Part shown: one piece after another, positions 53,701 through 63,355 of the stretch
How the letters are laid out: each line of letters begins with the position of its first letter
How positions within the stretch are numbered: position 1 is the stretch's first letter
Source: Alnus glutinosa
Taxonomy: Eukaryota > Streptophyta > Magnoliopsida > Fagales > Betulaceae
Assembly: GCF_958979055.1 (NCBI RefSeq)
Contig: NC_084886.1
Span: 50,427,654-50,491,653 of the forward strand
Direction of reading: 5' to 3'
DNA: 64,000 nt
The notes under the pieces: model-generated
Seen by the model: only the letters and a program-made list of their open reading frames with translations
Databases searched by the model: none
What the model was told of the DNA's origin: nothing
Translations under genes and position numbers: made by a program

Positions 53701-54640
53701 TTTTTAATAAGATTAATAGAGAGAACGTCATGCTTTAAGGAATCGAATTTACCTAACTCAATTTAGAGAAAAACTTTATCGTTCATTAAATGATAAATTT
53801 TGTCTTATTTTGTGGTACTTTCAACAGAAATTTTGTTTCATTTGGTAGAAACTAGAAAGCATTGGAGCCCAGATATAGTGAAAGATGTGAACCATTTAAT
53901 CAAGATGTAGAAGAAGGGCTAATAAGCCCATACAACAAATAAATCAGAGAATTATGAAGAAAAAAAACCCATCATGGTAAGCCCATCTTTGAAACCTTAT
54001 ATGGGCCCGAGAAAGACACTGATATACCAAACTTTTGTACAGGATTGGCCCATTCGCCTATACATTACATAAGAAAAATTATATAATCTATACAATTTTT
54101 TTTTTTTTCCCAATTAAAATCTATACAAGTTTGATTGGATATAGAGTTGGAGTTGGAGATTACATTGGTGAATATCTATTTTGCGATAGGCAAAAATGTT
54201 TTAGAGGTTTTGAGGTATCATTTTTTATTCGGTCACTCTATAAAGTTTAAATTTTATCAATTTTTTCTTTAATGTTAGAAATTAGAATCGTTATCAAATA
54301 GACCCATATGTTTGCCTCCATTAATTTCTAACGATGCGTCTCATTATACCCAATTTGATGGAGACATGTGTCCTTTTAATAATAATTTTTTTTTTTAAAA
54401 AAAAAAAAAAACACTTAGGGGGTGGTTTTAAAAGTATTGATATCCCCAAACTTAGAAATGGGAAAATTGTCCTATAATGTCCAAAACCATGAGTCTAATT
54501 TTTCATTATATAATTTTAAAAGTATTGATAAGGTACTATCCTATTACAATTTTTACTATAATGTGACATTTGGATGTGAGCAATTTCTAGAAATCTTAAA
54601 AGATTATTTCATTTGTTTGCACTCAAGGAAATGGAATTTA
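53701..54640. other. Spacer, no gene seen
   Basis: Plain AT-rich DNA. 54320-54425 has GACATGTGTCCTTTTAAT, an A/T tract and GGGGGTGG, a scrap of the E-type elements. Confidence 0.45.
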
Positions 54641-55641
54641 TGCTCCGTTTGTTTCGGCGTAAAATGATTTCCGGAAAATGATTTCGGTATTTTACGGTGT
54701 TTGGTAGGGGCGAAAATAACGGTCAACGAAAATCATTTTCGGTTTGACCGTAAAACCTTCTTTAAGTTTTGGAAAACGATTTACGGTTTTTAAAACCGTA
54801 AATCGTTTTCCAAAATTATATTCTTCGTCCTTACACGCACGTTTGATATCTGACTGTCCAAATCCTACAATAGTCGGTCGTTCGAAAATAGGCAGCACCG
54901 GTATCCGGCATCATCAAGTCACTGGAATAATGCCGGCGTCGGAATCCGACCACCGGAATCCTGCCGGCTGCCGGAATCCGGCCGCCGGAATACCGCCATC
55001 CGCCGGAATCCAGTTGCCGGAACACCGCCGGCCGTCGGAATCCGGCCATGGACAGAAACCTGCCGGAACCCGGCCTGATCTGACCGGATCCGGCCACTGA
55101 TCCGGCCGGATCTGGCCGAAATGGCCGGGATCCGGCCGGATCTGACCGGATCCGGCCACTGACCCCGCCGGATTCGGCCAAAATGGCCGGAATCCGGCGG
55201 GATCTGACCGGATCCGGCTACTGATCCGGCCGGATCTGGCCCAAATGGACGGAATCCGGCGGGATCTGACCGGATCCGGCTACTGATCCGGCCGAATCTG
55301 GCCCAAATGGCCGGAATCCGGCGGGATCTGACCGGATCCGGCCACTGATCCTGCCGAGATCCGGCCAAAATGACCGGATCAGGCCGGATCTGACCGGTCC
55401 CGGAGGTGTCCTGCCGGAATCCGGCAATTTTGGCCGGATCCGGCCAAACATGTTCGCCGGATTCCGGCGACGGCGACCGGTCGTCGCCGGATTCCGGCGA
55501 TAGTTGCATTTTCCCTTTTCGTAATTTTTTCGTGCGAACCAAACGCCGAAAAATATTTTCGAGAAAATAATTTCTTTTGAAATTGATTTCGTCGAAAATA
55601 TTTTACGACGGAAACCATTTTACGTCGAAACAAACGGAGCA
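54641..55641. mobile_element. 1001-bp TIR element carrying a GC-rich 62-bp minisatellite
   Basis: Starts TGCTCCGTTTGTTTCGGCG and ends with the inverse CGAAACAAACGGAGCA (about 25 of the first 29 bases pair). TTA flanks both ends (54638-54640 and 55642-55644), which would fit PIF/Harbinger, though three bases are weak proof. Inside: a perfect 24-base-arm palindrome (54767-54815), a CCGGAAT-rich stretch (54925-55075), then 62-bp tandem units (55077-55450). GC content jumps sharply between about 54920 and 55500. No transposase is encoded; the long frames here come from stop-poor GC repeats. Confidence 0.82.
55077..55450. repeat. Minisatellite, 62-bp unit, five full copies plus a partial
   Basis: Units begin GATCTGACCGGATCCGGC at 55077, 55139, 55201, 55263 and 55325; a sixth, shorter and diverged, starts at 55387. 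All five full units are exactly 62 bp. The unit itself is rich in GGATCCGGCC-type palindromes and CpG/CHG sites. Confidence 0.95.
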
Positions 55642-55644
55642 TTA

Positions 55645-56119
55645 GATGTTGTACATACATACCTGGATTCCTTACCAACTGTCTTTTACTGGGAATGTCG
55701 ATTCATTTATAGAGAGCTGGGAATTCACATTCCCTTAACATTGGGAATTTATTTATTTTTAACAGACAAAAATGCCCACATTCCCATGCCCATTATTTTT
55801 TATTAACTAGACGCGCTAAACATTGGCCTCTAGTTGATTAACTTTTTCACTTTTTTATGCTAATATTTGGCTTTCTTTTTTAAAATTGGATATTGTTATG
55901 GCTATATATACTACAAAAGTTAGACCATGTGATCATTTTTATTTTTAATTTTTAATGGTACTTTTTGAATTTGTTTTGAGTCTTTTGACCATTTGTGAAA
56001 TATGTATATAAAGTGAAAGAAATATTTTATTCCAGAAAAAACATAAATGAACAATTTTTATTTTGTTAGGGATGAAAAATAAAGAAATTAAATCAAACAA
56101 TATACACAATTTATATATA
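55645..56119. other. Spacer, no gene seen
   Basis: AT-rich, with GGGAATTTATTTA and TTCCCATGCCCA words. Nothing coding. Confidence 0.45.
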
Positions 56120-56953
56120 GGATAATTGCACCATTGGTCCCTGTGGTATACCATAATTATTTTTCACTCCCTATGGTTCAAAAAGTTCATATGAGGTCCT
56201 TGTGGTTAGCAATAATTACAAATCGATTACTGAAGTCAAATTCCGTTGAAAATTTTAACATATTCTGTCAAATGCCATGCCAGCGCTACGTGTCGCCATC
56301 TTATTGGCGACATGTGGCGCTGATGTGTAGGGCTAACAGATTCCGTCAAAATGGTGGACGAAAAATCGACCGAGGGAGTAAAACGTAATTATTGCATACC
56401 ACAGGGACCTCCCATGAACTTTTTAAACCATAGGGAGTGAAAAATAATTATGGTATACCACAGGGACTAACGGTACAATTATTCATAAAAAAAAATACTT
56501 ATTTTTTTAAAACAAAAATAAAAGAAAAAAAAAAGAAAAAGAAAAAAAGGAAGGCAAAGGGGTGGCCCAATGGCCACTCCCAAGCTTTGGGGAGGCCGCG
56601 GCCACCCCCAGAGGTGGTCGGAGGTGGCGCGTGGCCACCCCCATGCCATTGGGGGTGGCCAGGCCACCCCTTTGCCTTCCCTTTTTTGTTTTCTTTTTTT
56701 TTTAAAAAAAAAATGTATATTTATTTATTTTTTTAATAAATTTTTATTAAGATGGGCACATGTCACCATCTTATTGGCGACACGTGGTGCTGAAGTGGCA
56801 TTTGACAGAATCTGTTAAAATTTTTAACAGAATTTGACTCCAGGAATCAATTTGTAATTATTGCTAACCGCAAGAATCTTCCATGAAATTTTTGAACCAT
56901 AGGGAGTGAAAAATAATTATGGCATACCACAGGGACCAATAATGCAATTATCC
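56120..56953. mobile_element. Long-inverted-repeat element with GC-rich core (E7)
   Basis: Ends GGATAATTGCACCATTGGTC and the inverse GGACCAATAATGCAATTATCC-type sequence; the flanking ATTTATATATA/ATTTATATATT matches at 10 of 11 bases (56109-56119, 56954-56964), compatible with Mutator. It is composite: 56120-56486 is already a full unit with both ends (CCCTGTGGTATACCATAATT and inverse near 56440), followed by an A tract, a GC core with GGGGTGGCC and GGCCACCCC (56560-56690), a T tract and another right arm. Hairpin GTCGCCATCTTATTGGCGAC sits at 56297-56316. Confidence 0.8.
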
Positions 56954-57585
56954 ATTTATATATTGATAAATGAAAGAAAAACCACAGGTTATATACAGTT
57001 TCTTTTTCCTTGTCATTTTTTTGTTTAATTTTTAAATACTTTCCTATCAACAACTTTATGCACTTGAAAACAGAAAACAAAAGAGAGATAATATTTTGGA
57101 AAGAATAAATAATTCCTATAAGATGCATATGAGTAAACCAAACATGGAATCTCATATTCCCATAATTCTTAATTATTTACACATTCCCGATAATTCAAAT
57201 TCTCTTACGTAACATTGTAGGAGAAGAGAGGTGAGGTGTGAGAGGAGAGAGAATCAAGTTTATGATTATAATAATAATTGGGAATGCTACAGGGCTTTCT
57301 AATGCATTGAAAAATACTATAGCATTCTCAATGCTTAAAAAACCTATTGAGAATTTGTTGCACGTGATTTTTTATGATTTTTTTAACATATATTTAGGAA
57401 ATTGAACCACCTATAGGGTATTTGCTACTAGTACTATAAGGGATTGTAGTAAAAGTTATATTACCCTAACGTGGCTAGCGAAGTAAGTAATACATGTACT
57501 GTCACGTCAATTTATAAGGACTTGTAGTAAGATGTATAGTACCCTGAATATTTTTCATAATTCTAATATGAATCAAGATTTTAGA
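56954..57585. other. Spacer with a possible worn MITE
   Basis: 57275-57440 contains GGGAATGCTACAGGGC and GGGTATTTGCTACTAGTACT, similar in wording to the Tourist-like ends but not cleanly inverted. Ends at the left target duplication of the LINE (57576-57585). Confidence 0.45.
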
Positions 57586-59450
57586 TATTCTTTCGCAAGC
57601 TGGGAATGAGGTTCTTTTAAAGGTCGTGGTCCAAGTCATACCCACCTATAGCATGGGTGTTTTCCAATTGCCGGTTGCCCTATGTAAGGAGCTTACCAAG
57701 TTGATGCATAATTTTTGTTGGACTCACATGGCTAATAGATCTCAAATTCATTGGATGAGTTGAGAGAAAATGGGGAGATCTAAATCTATTGGAGGTCTTG
57801 GTTTTAGAGATTTGACTCTTTTTAACAAGGCCTTACTAGCTAAACAAGGGTGGAGATTGCTTCAGGATCCAACTTCTATGGTTGCTAAGATTCTACAAGC
57901 AAAATATTTTCCCAACTCAACTTTCTTGCATGCCAATTTGGGTTCAAAGCCTTCCTATGTTTTGAGGAGTTGGTTTAATTCAAGGGAATTCTTATTGCAT
58001 GGAATGATATGGAGAGTTGGAGATGGGAATTCAATTTAGGTTTGGGGTGACAGATGGCTGCCCAGCCCAACTTCTTATGCAGTCCAATCTATCCCAAATG
58101 TTATTTCTCCCAATGCTAAAGCTACTGAGCTAATTGATGTAGAGTTAAAAGGGTGGAATTCCAATCTTATAAAGGAGGTCTTTGATGAGAAAGAAGCAAA
58201 GGCCATATGCCAAATCCCTCTGAGTCTGGGGCTATCGAAGGATAGGCTGATCTGGATGGGAACCAAAAATGGTGATTTTACGATTATGAGTGTCTATCAT
58301 TTAAGTAAAGAATTGAAAGAAAGAGAAGGGGTGCAATGCTCGATTGGGGGGGAAGGAAAGGAGATTTGGAACGCCTTATGGGCTATGGAGGTCCCCAATA
58401 CAGTCATGCTATTCTGTTGGAGGGCTTGAAATAACTTTCTACCCACTAAAGCCAACATTTTCCATAAAAAGGTTGTGGATAATATAAAATGCCCATGCTG
58501 TGAATCTGAGGATGAAACTATAATACATGCTTTTATGGGAGTGCCCGGTAGCCTGTGATGTGGGGGGGGGGGGGGGGGGGGGAAAGTATCATGTTTTCAT
58601 AAAAGTTATTGTGCTGCATCTAATTTTAAAGCCTTATTTGAATATGTTTTGCATAGGTTCAATAAGGAGCAGTTAGCCTTAACGGCAGTGATATCCAGAC
58701 GTATATAGTTGAGGCGCAACTCATGGGTTTTTGAAGGAATTTTTGCTCATCCGAACAGTGTTATGAATGACTCAATTTTTGCCCAAGATGATTATAGAAG
58801 ATGTATGAAAACAGTCCCAATTGATACTGATGACCGGACCATCCCATGCAATCGTCACAGCCGGTGGCTTCCTCCTCCGGATGGGCTTATAAAAGTTTAT
58901 TGGGATGCGTCGATTAATGCGAATCAAGGTTGGATTGGTTTGGGTGTTGTGGCCAGAGATAGAAATGGTTTTGTTTTGAGTGTAAAAAATGTTACAAAAG
59001 AGTTGGTGGCTGAGTCCAGCATTGTTGAGGTTATGGGGGTTTTATGTGTTATGCAGTTTTGCCAGGAAGCTGGTTTCTTTGATGTTTTGTTTGAGGGGGA
59101 TGTAGCTTCAGTGGTAAAAGAAATTAATTCGGCTCCCTCGTTTTTATCAAAAGTAGGTCATTTCATTGAAAGTATTCATGCCAATTTAGTGAACTTCAAA
59201 GTGGAGAAATTTTCCTTTATTCCTAAAAAATGTAATGAGGCGGCACATATACTAGCTAAGAAGGCAACAAGAAGCAAGGTAGAGCGGGATTGGATTGAAG
59301 AATGTCCTTTGAGTATTTTGAATATTGTAACTAGGGAACAACATTGTCCCTAGATCCCTTTTTTTGGGATTAATTTTTTCCGAGTATATCTCTAGCTTTT
59401 TGTTGGGATTTCCTAAGATGTTGGGATTTCTGTTAAAAAAAAAAAAAAAA
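57586..59450 (+). mobile_element. 5'-truncated LINE (non-LTR retrotransposon) with dead ORF2 tail
   Basis: Covers the last part of plant LINE ORF2: the RT thumb/connection (PTYSMGVFQLP, GGLGFRDLTLFNKALLAKQG), the zf-RVT zinc region (CPCCESEDETIIHAF near 58490) and an RNase H (VYWDASIN near 58900, EVMGV, FEGD, AAHILA). Stops at about 57764 and 58037, others near 58430 and 58706, and the G run at 58562-58582 break it. The last frame (58709-59353) ends shortly before the A tail (59435-59450). A perfect AGATTTTAGA duplication flanks it (57576-57585 and 59450-59459), so truncation happened at insertion. Confidence 0.9.
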
Positions 59451-59459
59451 GATTTTAGA

Positions 59460-59751
59460 AACTCTCCTCCATCGAATTCCTTTAGAACTATAGAAAATTT
59501 TAATCCTTGTAGTATTATCTCTAGCATCTCTAATTTGTTTTTTACTCCACGCGCGGCAACATCAAACGCTAGTGACTGTTTGGAAGGGCCTGTCGGCTAT
59601 CACCATATCGCATGTCCTTGTGTCCAAACACTTCCGCTCCATTGTCTTGCGTGTCATGCCACGTAAGATAAACGTATGTACCTGCCAGAAACATCAACGG
59701 ATAAGTTACACAGACAGAGAAAGCCAGCGAAAAGCTTCCTCAGATATAGAA
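59460..59751. promoter_or_regulatory. Short upstream region of the TL17-like gene
   Basis: Only about 290 bp separate the LINE from the ATG at 59752, so the promoter is close-set or was pushed apart by the LINE. The segment includes CCACGCG, ACCATATC and a CCACGTAAG stretch; no TATA box is obvious. Confidence 0.4.
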
Positions 59752-60248
59752 ATGGCGACTCTTTCAATTCCACTCTCCCGAAACGGATTGTCCCTCCGAA
59801 ACTCCTATCCCAAACGCCACGCTTTCCCCATTCCAGAACTCCACTCGTCTATCAGAATCAGTTGCTCTGGTATGATAATTGTCTCATTAATTATTTCTCT
59901 CTCTCTTTTTTTTTTTTGGTTTGTTAAAGATTGAAAAATTGAAATATGAACCAATGAAAGATGAAAAATAGCCAATAAAATCATTTACCCATTTGTATTT
60001 CATACTTATTGATAACATTTATAATATACCCATTTGATATTAGCTTTGATTCTGTCGGTACCCACTAAGTGAAGTGTAAGATTGTCAAGCTGATATATCT
60101 GTTGTTATTTGGTGTGTCTGGGGCAGCTAGAGATGGTTCTGAATCCAAGGGAAACTTACTTCAATTTAAGGAACTTAGAGGTGTAGCTTGTGGCGTTCTT
60201 GCTGTTTGGGCTGTGACTTCTGCCTCACCTGTAATTGCTGCCAACCAG
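59752..60248 (+). CDS. Thylakoid lumenal 17.4 kDa pentapeptide-type protein, first two exons only
   Basis: Exon 1 is 59752-59869, a Ser/Arg-rich chloroplast transit peptide beginning MATLSIPLSRNG. A phase-1 GT/AG intron follows, then exon 2 (60127-60248) encoding a charged linker, the hydrophobic lumen-transfer segment ACGVLAVWAVTSASPVIA and the AxA-type cleavage site before AANQ; GT follows. It resembles Arabidopsis TL17 (At5g53490, from memory), whose mature part is pentapeptide repeats in the thylakoid lumen. No later exon is found up to base 64000, so the gene continues outside or is broken. A retrotransposon begins 76 bp after exon 2. The mature function of this family is poorly known. 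Confidence 0.8.
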
Positions 60249-60323
60249 GTTAAGAGCGCACATATCACTCAATTACATGATCAGCATTTATTTATTTTTC
60301 ATACGTGATTACTAACCAGACTA

Positions 60324-60685
60324 TGTAACAGTTCCCTAAACTGTTACGGAATTTAACAAGAAATATGAAAATGGAAGTAGATTTGAGAGGGAAAAGATGA
60401 ACAATTGAAAGAGAATCAAGTAGTAACGATAATGGAAAATTCGAGATTGCCGGTCTCCTTAGCAACATTCGAGAGTGCTAATCTCCTCTTGTTCCAAGAA
60501 CAATACAAATGATCCAAGATGCTTCTCTCAGCCTTCTCTTCTCTATTTATACAACTCAAGACTCAACTAACATAACAGCTAACTAACTAGCTTGTAACCA
60601 CTACGTTCAACTAATCAAGTGACTAACTAACCAACTATTTCACTTATTACAATTCAACCCCTCCGGCTACTAAGGACCTGTTACA
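60324..60685 (-). repeat. 3' LTR of the gag-only element
   Basis: Inverted ends TGTAACAG/CTGTTACA, 362 bp; differs at one base from the other LTR. Confidence 0.95.
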
Positions 60686-61225
60686 TTACCCACCCCTTTT
60701 AAGCACCTTGCCCTCAAGGTGCAGGTTGAACAAAACAAAAAATGTAAGCCCTCATTGCCCTTAAACGTATCCTGGAAAGCATAAGACGCAGCACACCATA
60801 TGCAAAAGCAACCCAAAGATTAAATCTGCAACCAAAAGACTCTGGCAGCTACTTCCTCCTCTAGACTCAATTGCACGACTTTGACACCAATGTTTTCTTG
60901 TAACCGCATATTGGATTGGAATGTTGCTTCCCTATTTCTTCTTCCTTGTTCTGGTAGTACTCGTTCCCCTCCTGGATCAAAAACCCCGTAGTCACACCCT
61001 AGGAAATATACAATATTAATCATCCCTACAAATTTGGGGATACAGCACTCCACTTGACCGGGTGATTGGAGCCAAATGTAACTCTCCTCCTCTATTGCAT
61101 TCCAAGCCCCATTTCCCATGCCAGCTTCCTTTTCTAGGCTTCCCTTATCACGGGCTCCATCTTTATGAACACTCCACGGTATGATTGAGCTCGGGTGTAC
61201 CAACGTGCGTCTAAAAAAAATAACA

Positions 61226-62932
61226 TCAAATGCAGTAAGCCAGAAATTCCTCTGAAAGTCTAGTGCGTTGATAGTTGTCCTCCACTGTTTCATATTTACT
61301 TAACATTTCACTAACCAAGGTTGGCAAGGCACGTGAGATTGTCTCCTTCAAGAAAAATCTACTCTTCCCAAAAGCCAAGACAATAGCTGTACAAGTTGAC
61401 TCTGAATTCAACTCTCCACTTCCATTTTCAATGTAGAGAACACAGCTGGCACTCCATGAAAGAGCACATCTGGCACTCCATGGAAAAGGTGAATCAAGGT
61501 TGTGCCACGTTTTTCCTTGAGAATGTTGAAAAGACCCATCAATATCATTTACACCGACACTCAGCTTTGAGCTCACCATCTGAACGATGGCTCCTTGAAG
61601 ATCACGGCGTCTGTCCTTCCAACGCCATCGGTGCCACAAGTCAAACACAACCATTGTAGAGAGGCTTGCTCGCATGGCAGAAGAGAATCTGCCGTTGCTC
61701 ACTTCTTCACCAACAACAACGTACCTTAGTGGCTCAGAAGTTTCTTCAAGCTTCCTATCCTCCACGTCAAGCTCAAACTTAATTCTAAACTCCTCTTCAT
61801 GTTGTATCCAATAATGACCATTCCCGGAATCTTGATGACCATCTTTAGAGGCAACTGGAAAAGAAACTGATTCAGCAATCTCTAAGTGAAGCCTTTGCAG
61901 CTCGAGACCACCGGCAGCATGTGATACCACCTCTCTCCATCGCCATTTGTGCTTCAGCAGCACAAAATCCTCTCCAATCTCATCCCGCCTTTTATAATGA
62001 AGCTTCTCTGCACATCTTTCACAAGTTACCAACTGCCCAAGGTTTTGTTTGTTTTCTCCAGCTTTAGAATAAGAAATTTTTTTCTCGTAACTTGTTAAGC
62101 CATCCATGAAGACGTCTTTGTCCAGTTCAAAACGGCACCATGCATCTTTTTCTTCTTCCCCTTGCTTCCACTTCCATCTATGCTTCCGAACCACCAATTC
62201 CAACTCTCCCGGCCTTTCATCAAACTCGTGCTGCTCATTGATATCACCATCCACCAGAATTGGAAATGGCTTACCTAAGAAAGATTCTGATTCTTTCGGT
62301 TGAGGAATTTCATCAAGCAGGTGATAGGCATCTCCAACTGCATTTATGGCTTCTCCACCTTTCTTCTCCTCTTCTCCTTTCTCGTGGTAGGTAGTTGCAA
62401 CAGGATCTGTTTCTGATTCGGGAATTGCTGTGTGTGTTGTGCCTTCATCCGAATCTGTTTCTGGAGAAATTTTTTCAGTCTTCTCCTCTTCTTCGGTCGT
62501 GAATTCCTCTTGGTTTTCTACCTCCTTAGGAACTAAATCTGTTAATTGCTTCTCCACTAGAGATTCTGAACATTTTGGTTGGGAAATCTCATCGAACAGA
62601 AGGTAAGGAGCTTCAACCGAATCAGTTGCTTCTTCATCTCTTTTCTCCTCTTCTCCTTCCTTGACATTTTCTAGGTATTTTTCCTTCTCAGGAACTGATT
62701 CTTGTCCGAATCGAAGGTGAATGAGTCGCACAAACTTCTCCCAATCAGCATCCATTGTAAAAACTCCATTTCTCTCCATTGTTTCCAACCAAGTTAGAGC
62801 ATCACCTTCCATGTAATATGAGGCCATCATATATTTGTGAAGATCATTGGGAGTATTATAGTAAAGGAAATTTTGCTGAAGCTGGAACATCCAAACTGAA
62901 AGGTTTTTTCCATCAAAATGGTGAAGATCCAT
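61226..62932 (-). CDS. Gag-like protein of the non-autonomous LTR element
   Basis: 568 aa, uninterrupted. The N-terminus (MDLHHFDGKNLSVW, MASYYMEGDALTWLETME, about residues 1-90) is the retrotransposon gag fold of plant Gypsy elements. There follow two copies of an acidic block (about 92-144 and 185-237), each GEEEK..LLFDEIxQPK or LLDEIPQPK then SES. Three basic W-x-W sites come next: HRWKWK (251), HKWRWR (328), HRWRWK (434), with a lone CERCAEK. No CCHC zinc knuckle is seen. The role of the added part is unknown; nucleic-acid binding in place of the knuckle is a guess. The ATG is 61 bp from the 5' LTR edge (62994), close to the primer site. Confidence 0.88.
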   Translation of the reverse strand: MDLHHFDGKNLSVWMFQLQQNFLYYNTPNDLHKYMMASYYMEGDALTWLETMERNGVFTMDADWEKFVRLIHLRFGQESVPEKEKYLENVKEGEEEKRDEEATDSVEAPYLLFDEISQPKCSESLVEKQLTDLVPKEVENQEEFTTEEEEKTEKISPETDSDEGTTHTAIPESETDPVATTYHEKGEEEKKGGEAINAVGDAYHLLDEIPQPKESESFLGKPFPILVDGDINEQHEFDERPGELELVVRKHRWKWKQGEEEKDAWCRFELDKDVFMDGLTSYEKKISYSKAGENKQNLGQLVTCERCAEKLHYKRRDEIGEDFVLLKHKWRWREVVSHAAGGLELQRLHLEIAESVSFPVASKDGHQDSGNGHYWIQHEEEFRIKFELDVEDRKLEETSEPLRYVVVGEEVSNGRFSSAMRASLSTMVVFDLWHRWRWKDRRRDLQGAIVQMVSSKLSVGVNDIDGSFQHSQGKTWHNLDSPFPWSARCALSWSASCVLYIENGSGELNSESTCTAIVLAFGKSRFFLKETISRALPTLVSEMLSKYETVEDNYQRTRLSEEFLAYCI

Positions 62933-62993
62933 GGATTTAGGGTTTGCAAATGAACAAAATCAAAAATCAGTGGATCTAGGCTCTGATACCACT

Positions 62994-63355
62994 TGTAACA
63001 GTTCCCTAAACTGTTACGGAATTTAACAAGAAATATGAAAATGGAAGTAGATTTGAGAGGGAAAAGATGAACAATTGAAAGAGAATCAAGTAGTAACGAT
63101 AATGGCAAATTCGAGATTGCCGGTCTCCTTAGCAACATTCGAGAGTGCTAATCTCCTCTTGTTCCAAGAACAATACAAATGATCCAAGATGCTTCTCTCA
63201 GCCTTCTCTTCTCTATTTATACAACTCAAGACTCAACTAACATAACAGCTAACTAACTAGCTTGTAACCACTACGTTCAACTAATCAAGTGACTAACTAA
63301 CCAACTATTTCACTTATTACAATTCAACCCCTCCGGCTACTAAGGACCTGTTACA
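62994..63355 (-). repeat. 5' LTR of the gag-only element
   Basis: Inverted ends TGTAACAG/CTGTTACA, 362 bp; drives the minus-strand gag ORF. Contains CTCTATTTATAC, a candidate TATA region on the plus reading, but orientation of the true promoter was not resolved. Confidence 0.95.

Larger units (their letters stand above)
60324..63355 (-). mobile_element. Gag-only LTR retrotransposon, complete and young
   Basis: Two 362-bp direct LTRs (60324-60685 and 62994-63355), TG..CA ended, differ at a single base (A at 60436, C at 63106). On the minus strand the 5' LTR is followed after two bases by TGGTATCAGAG (62981-62991), the primer site for initiator tRNA-Met, and the purine tract AAAAGGGGTGGG (60689-60700) precedes the 3' LTR. 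The only long frame is a gag-like ORF; no protease, RT or integrase is found in the 2.3-kb interior. This is the plan of plant TR-GAG elements, mobilised by another element. The 5-bp flanks (GACTA, GGCTG) do not match. Confidence 0.92.

Noticed and set aside
55077..55450. Regularly spaced repeat, considered as a CRISPR array
   Set aside because: Units are contiguous with no unique spacers and the genome is a plant; it is a minisatellite.
54919..55542. 207-codon open frame on the minus strand with overlapping frames on both strands
   Set aside because: It lies in the GC-rich 62-bp minisatellite, where all frames lack stops. Translation is a Gly/Pro/Arg/Asp/Ser repeat that changes frame with each unit.
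60820..61293. 157-codon minus-strand frame after the gag ORF
   Set aside because: Overlaps the gag ORF end in another frame and shows no pol motif; probably untranslated tail of the element.
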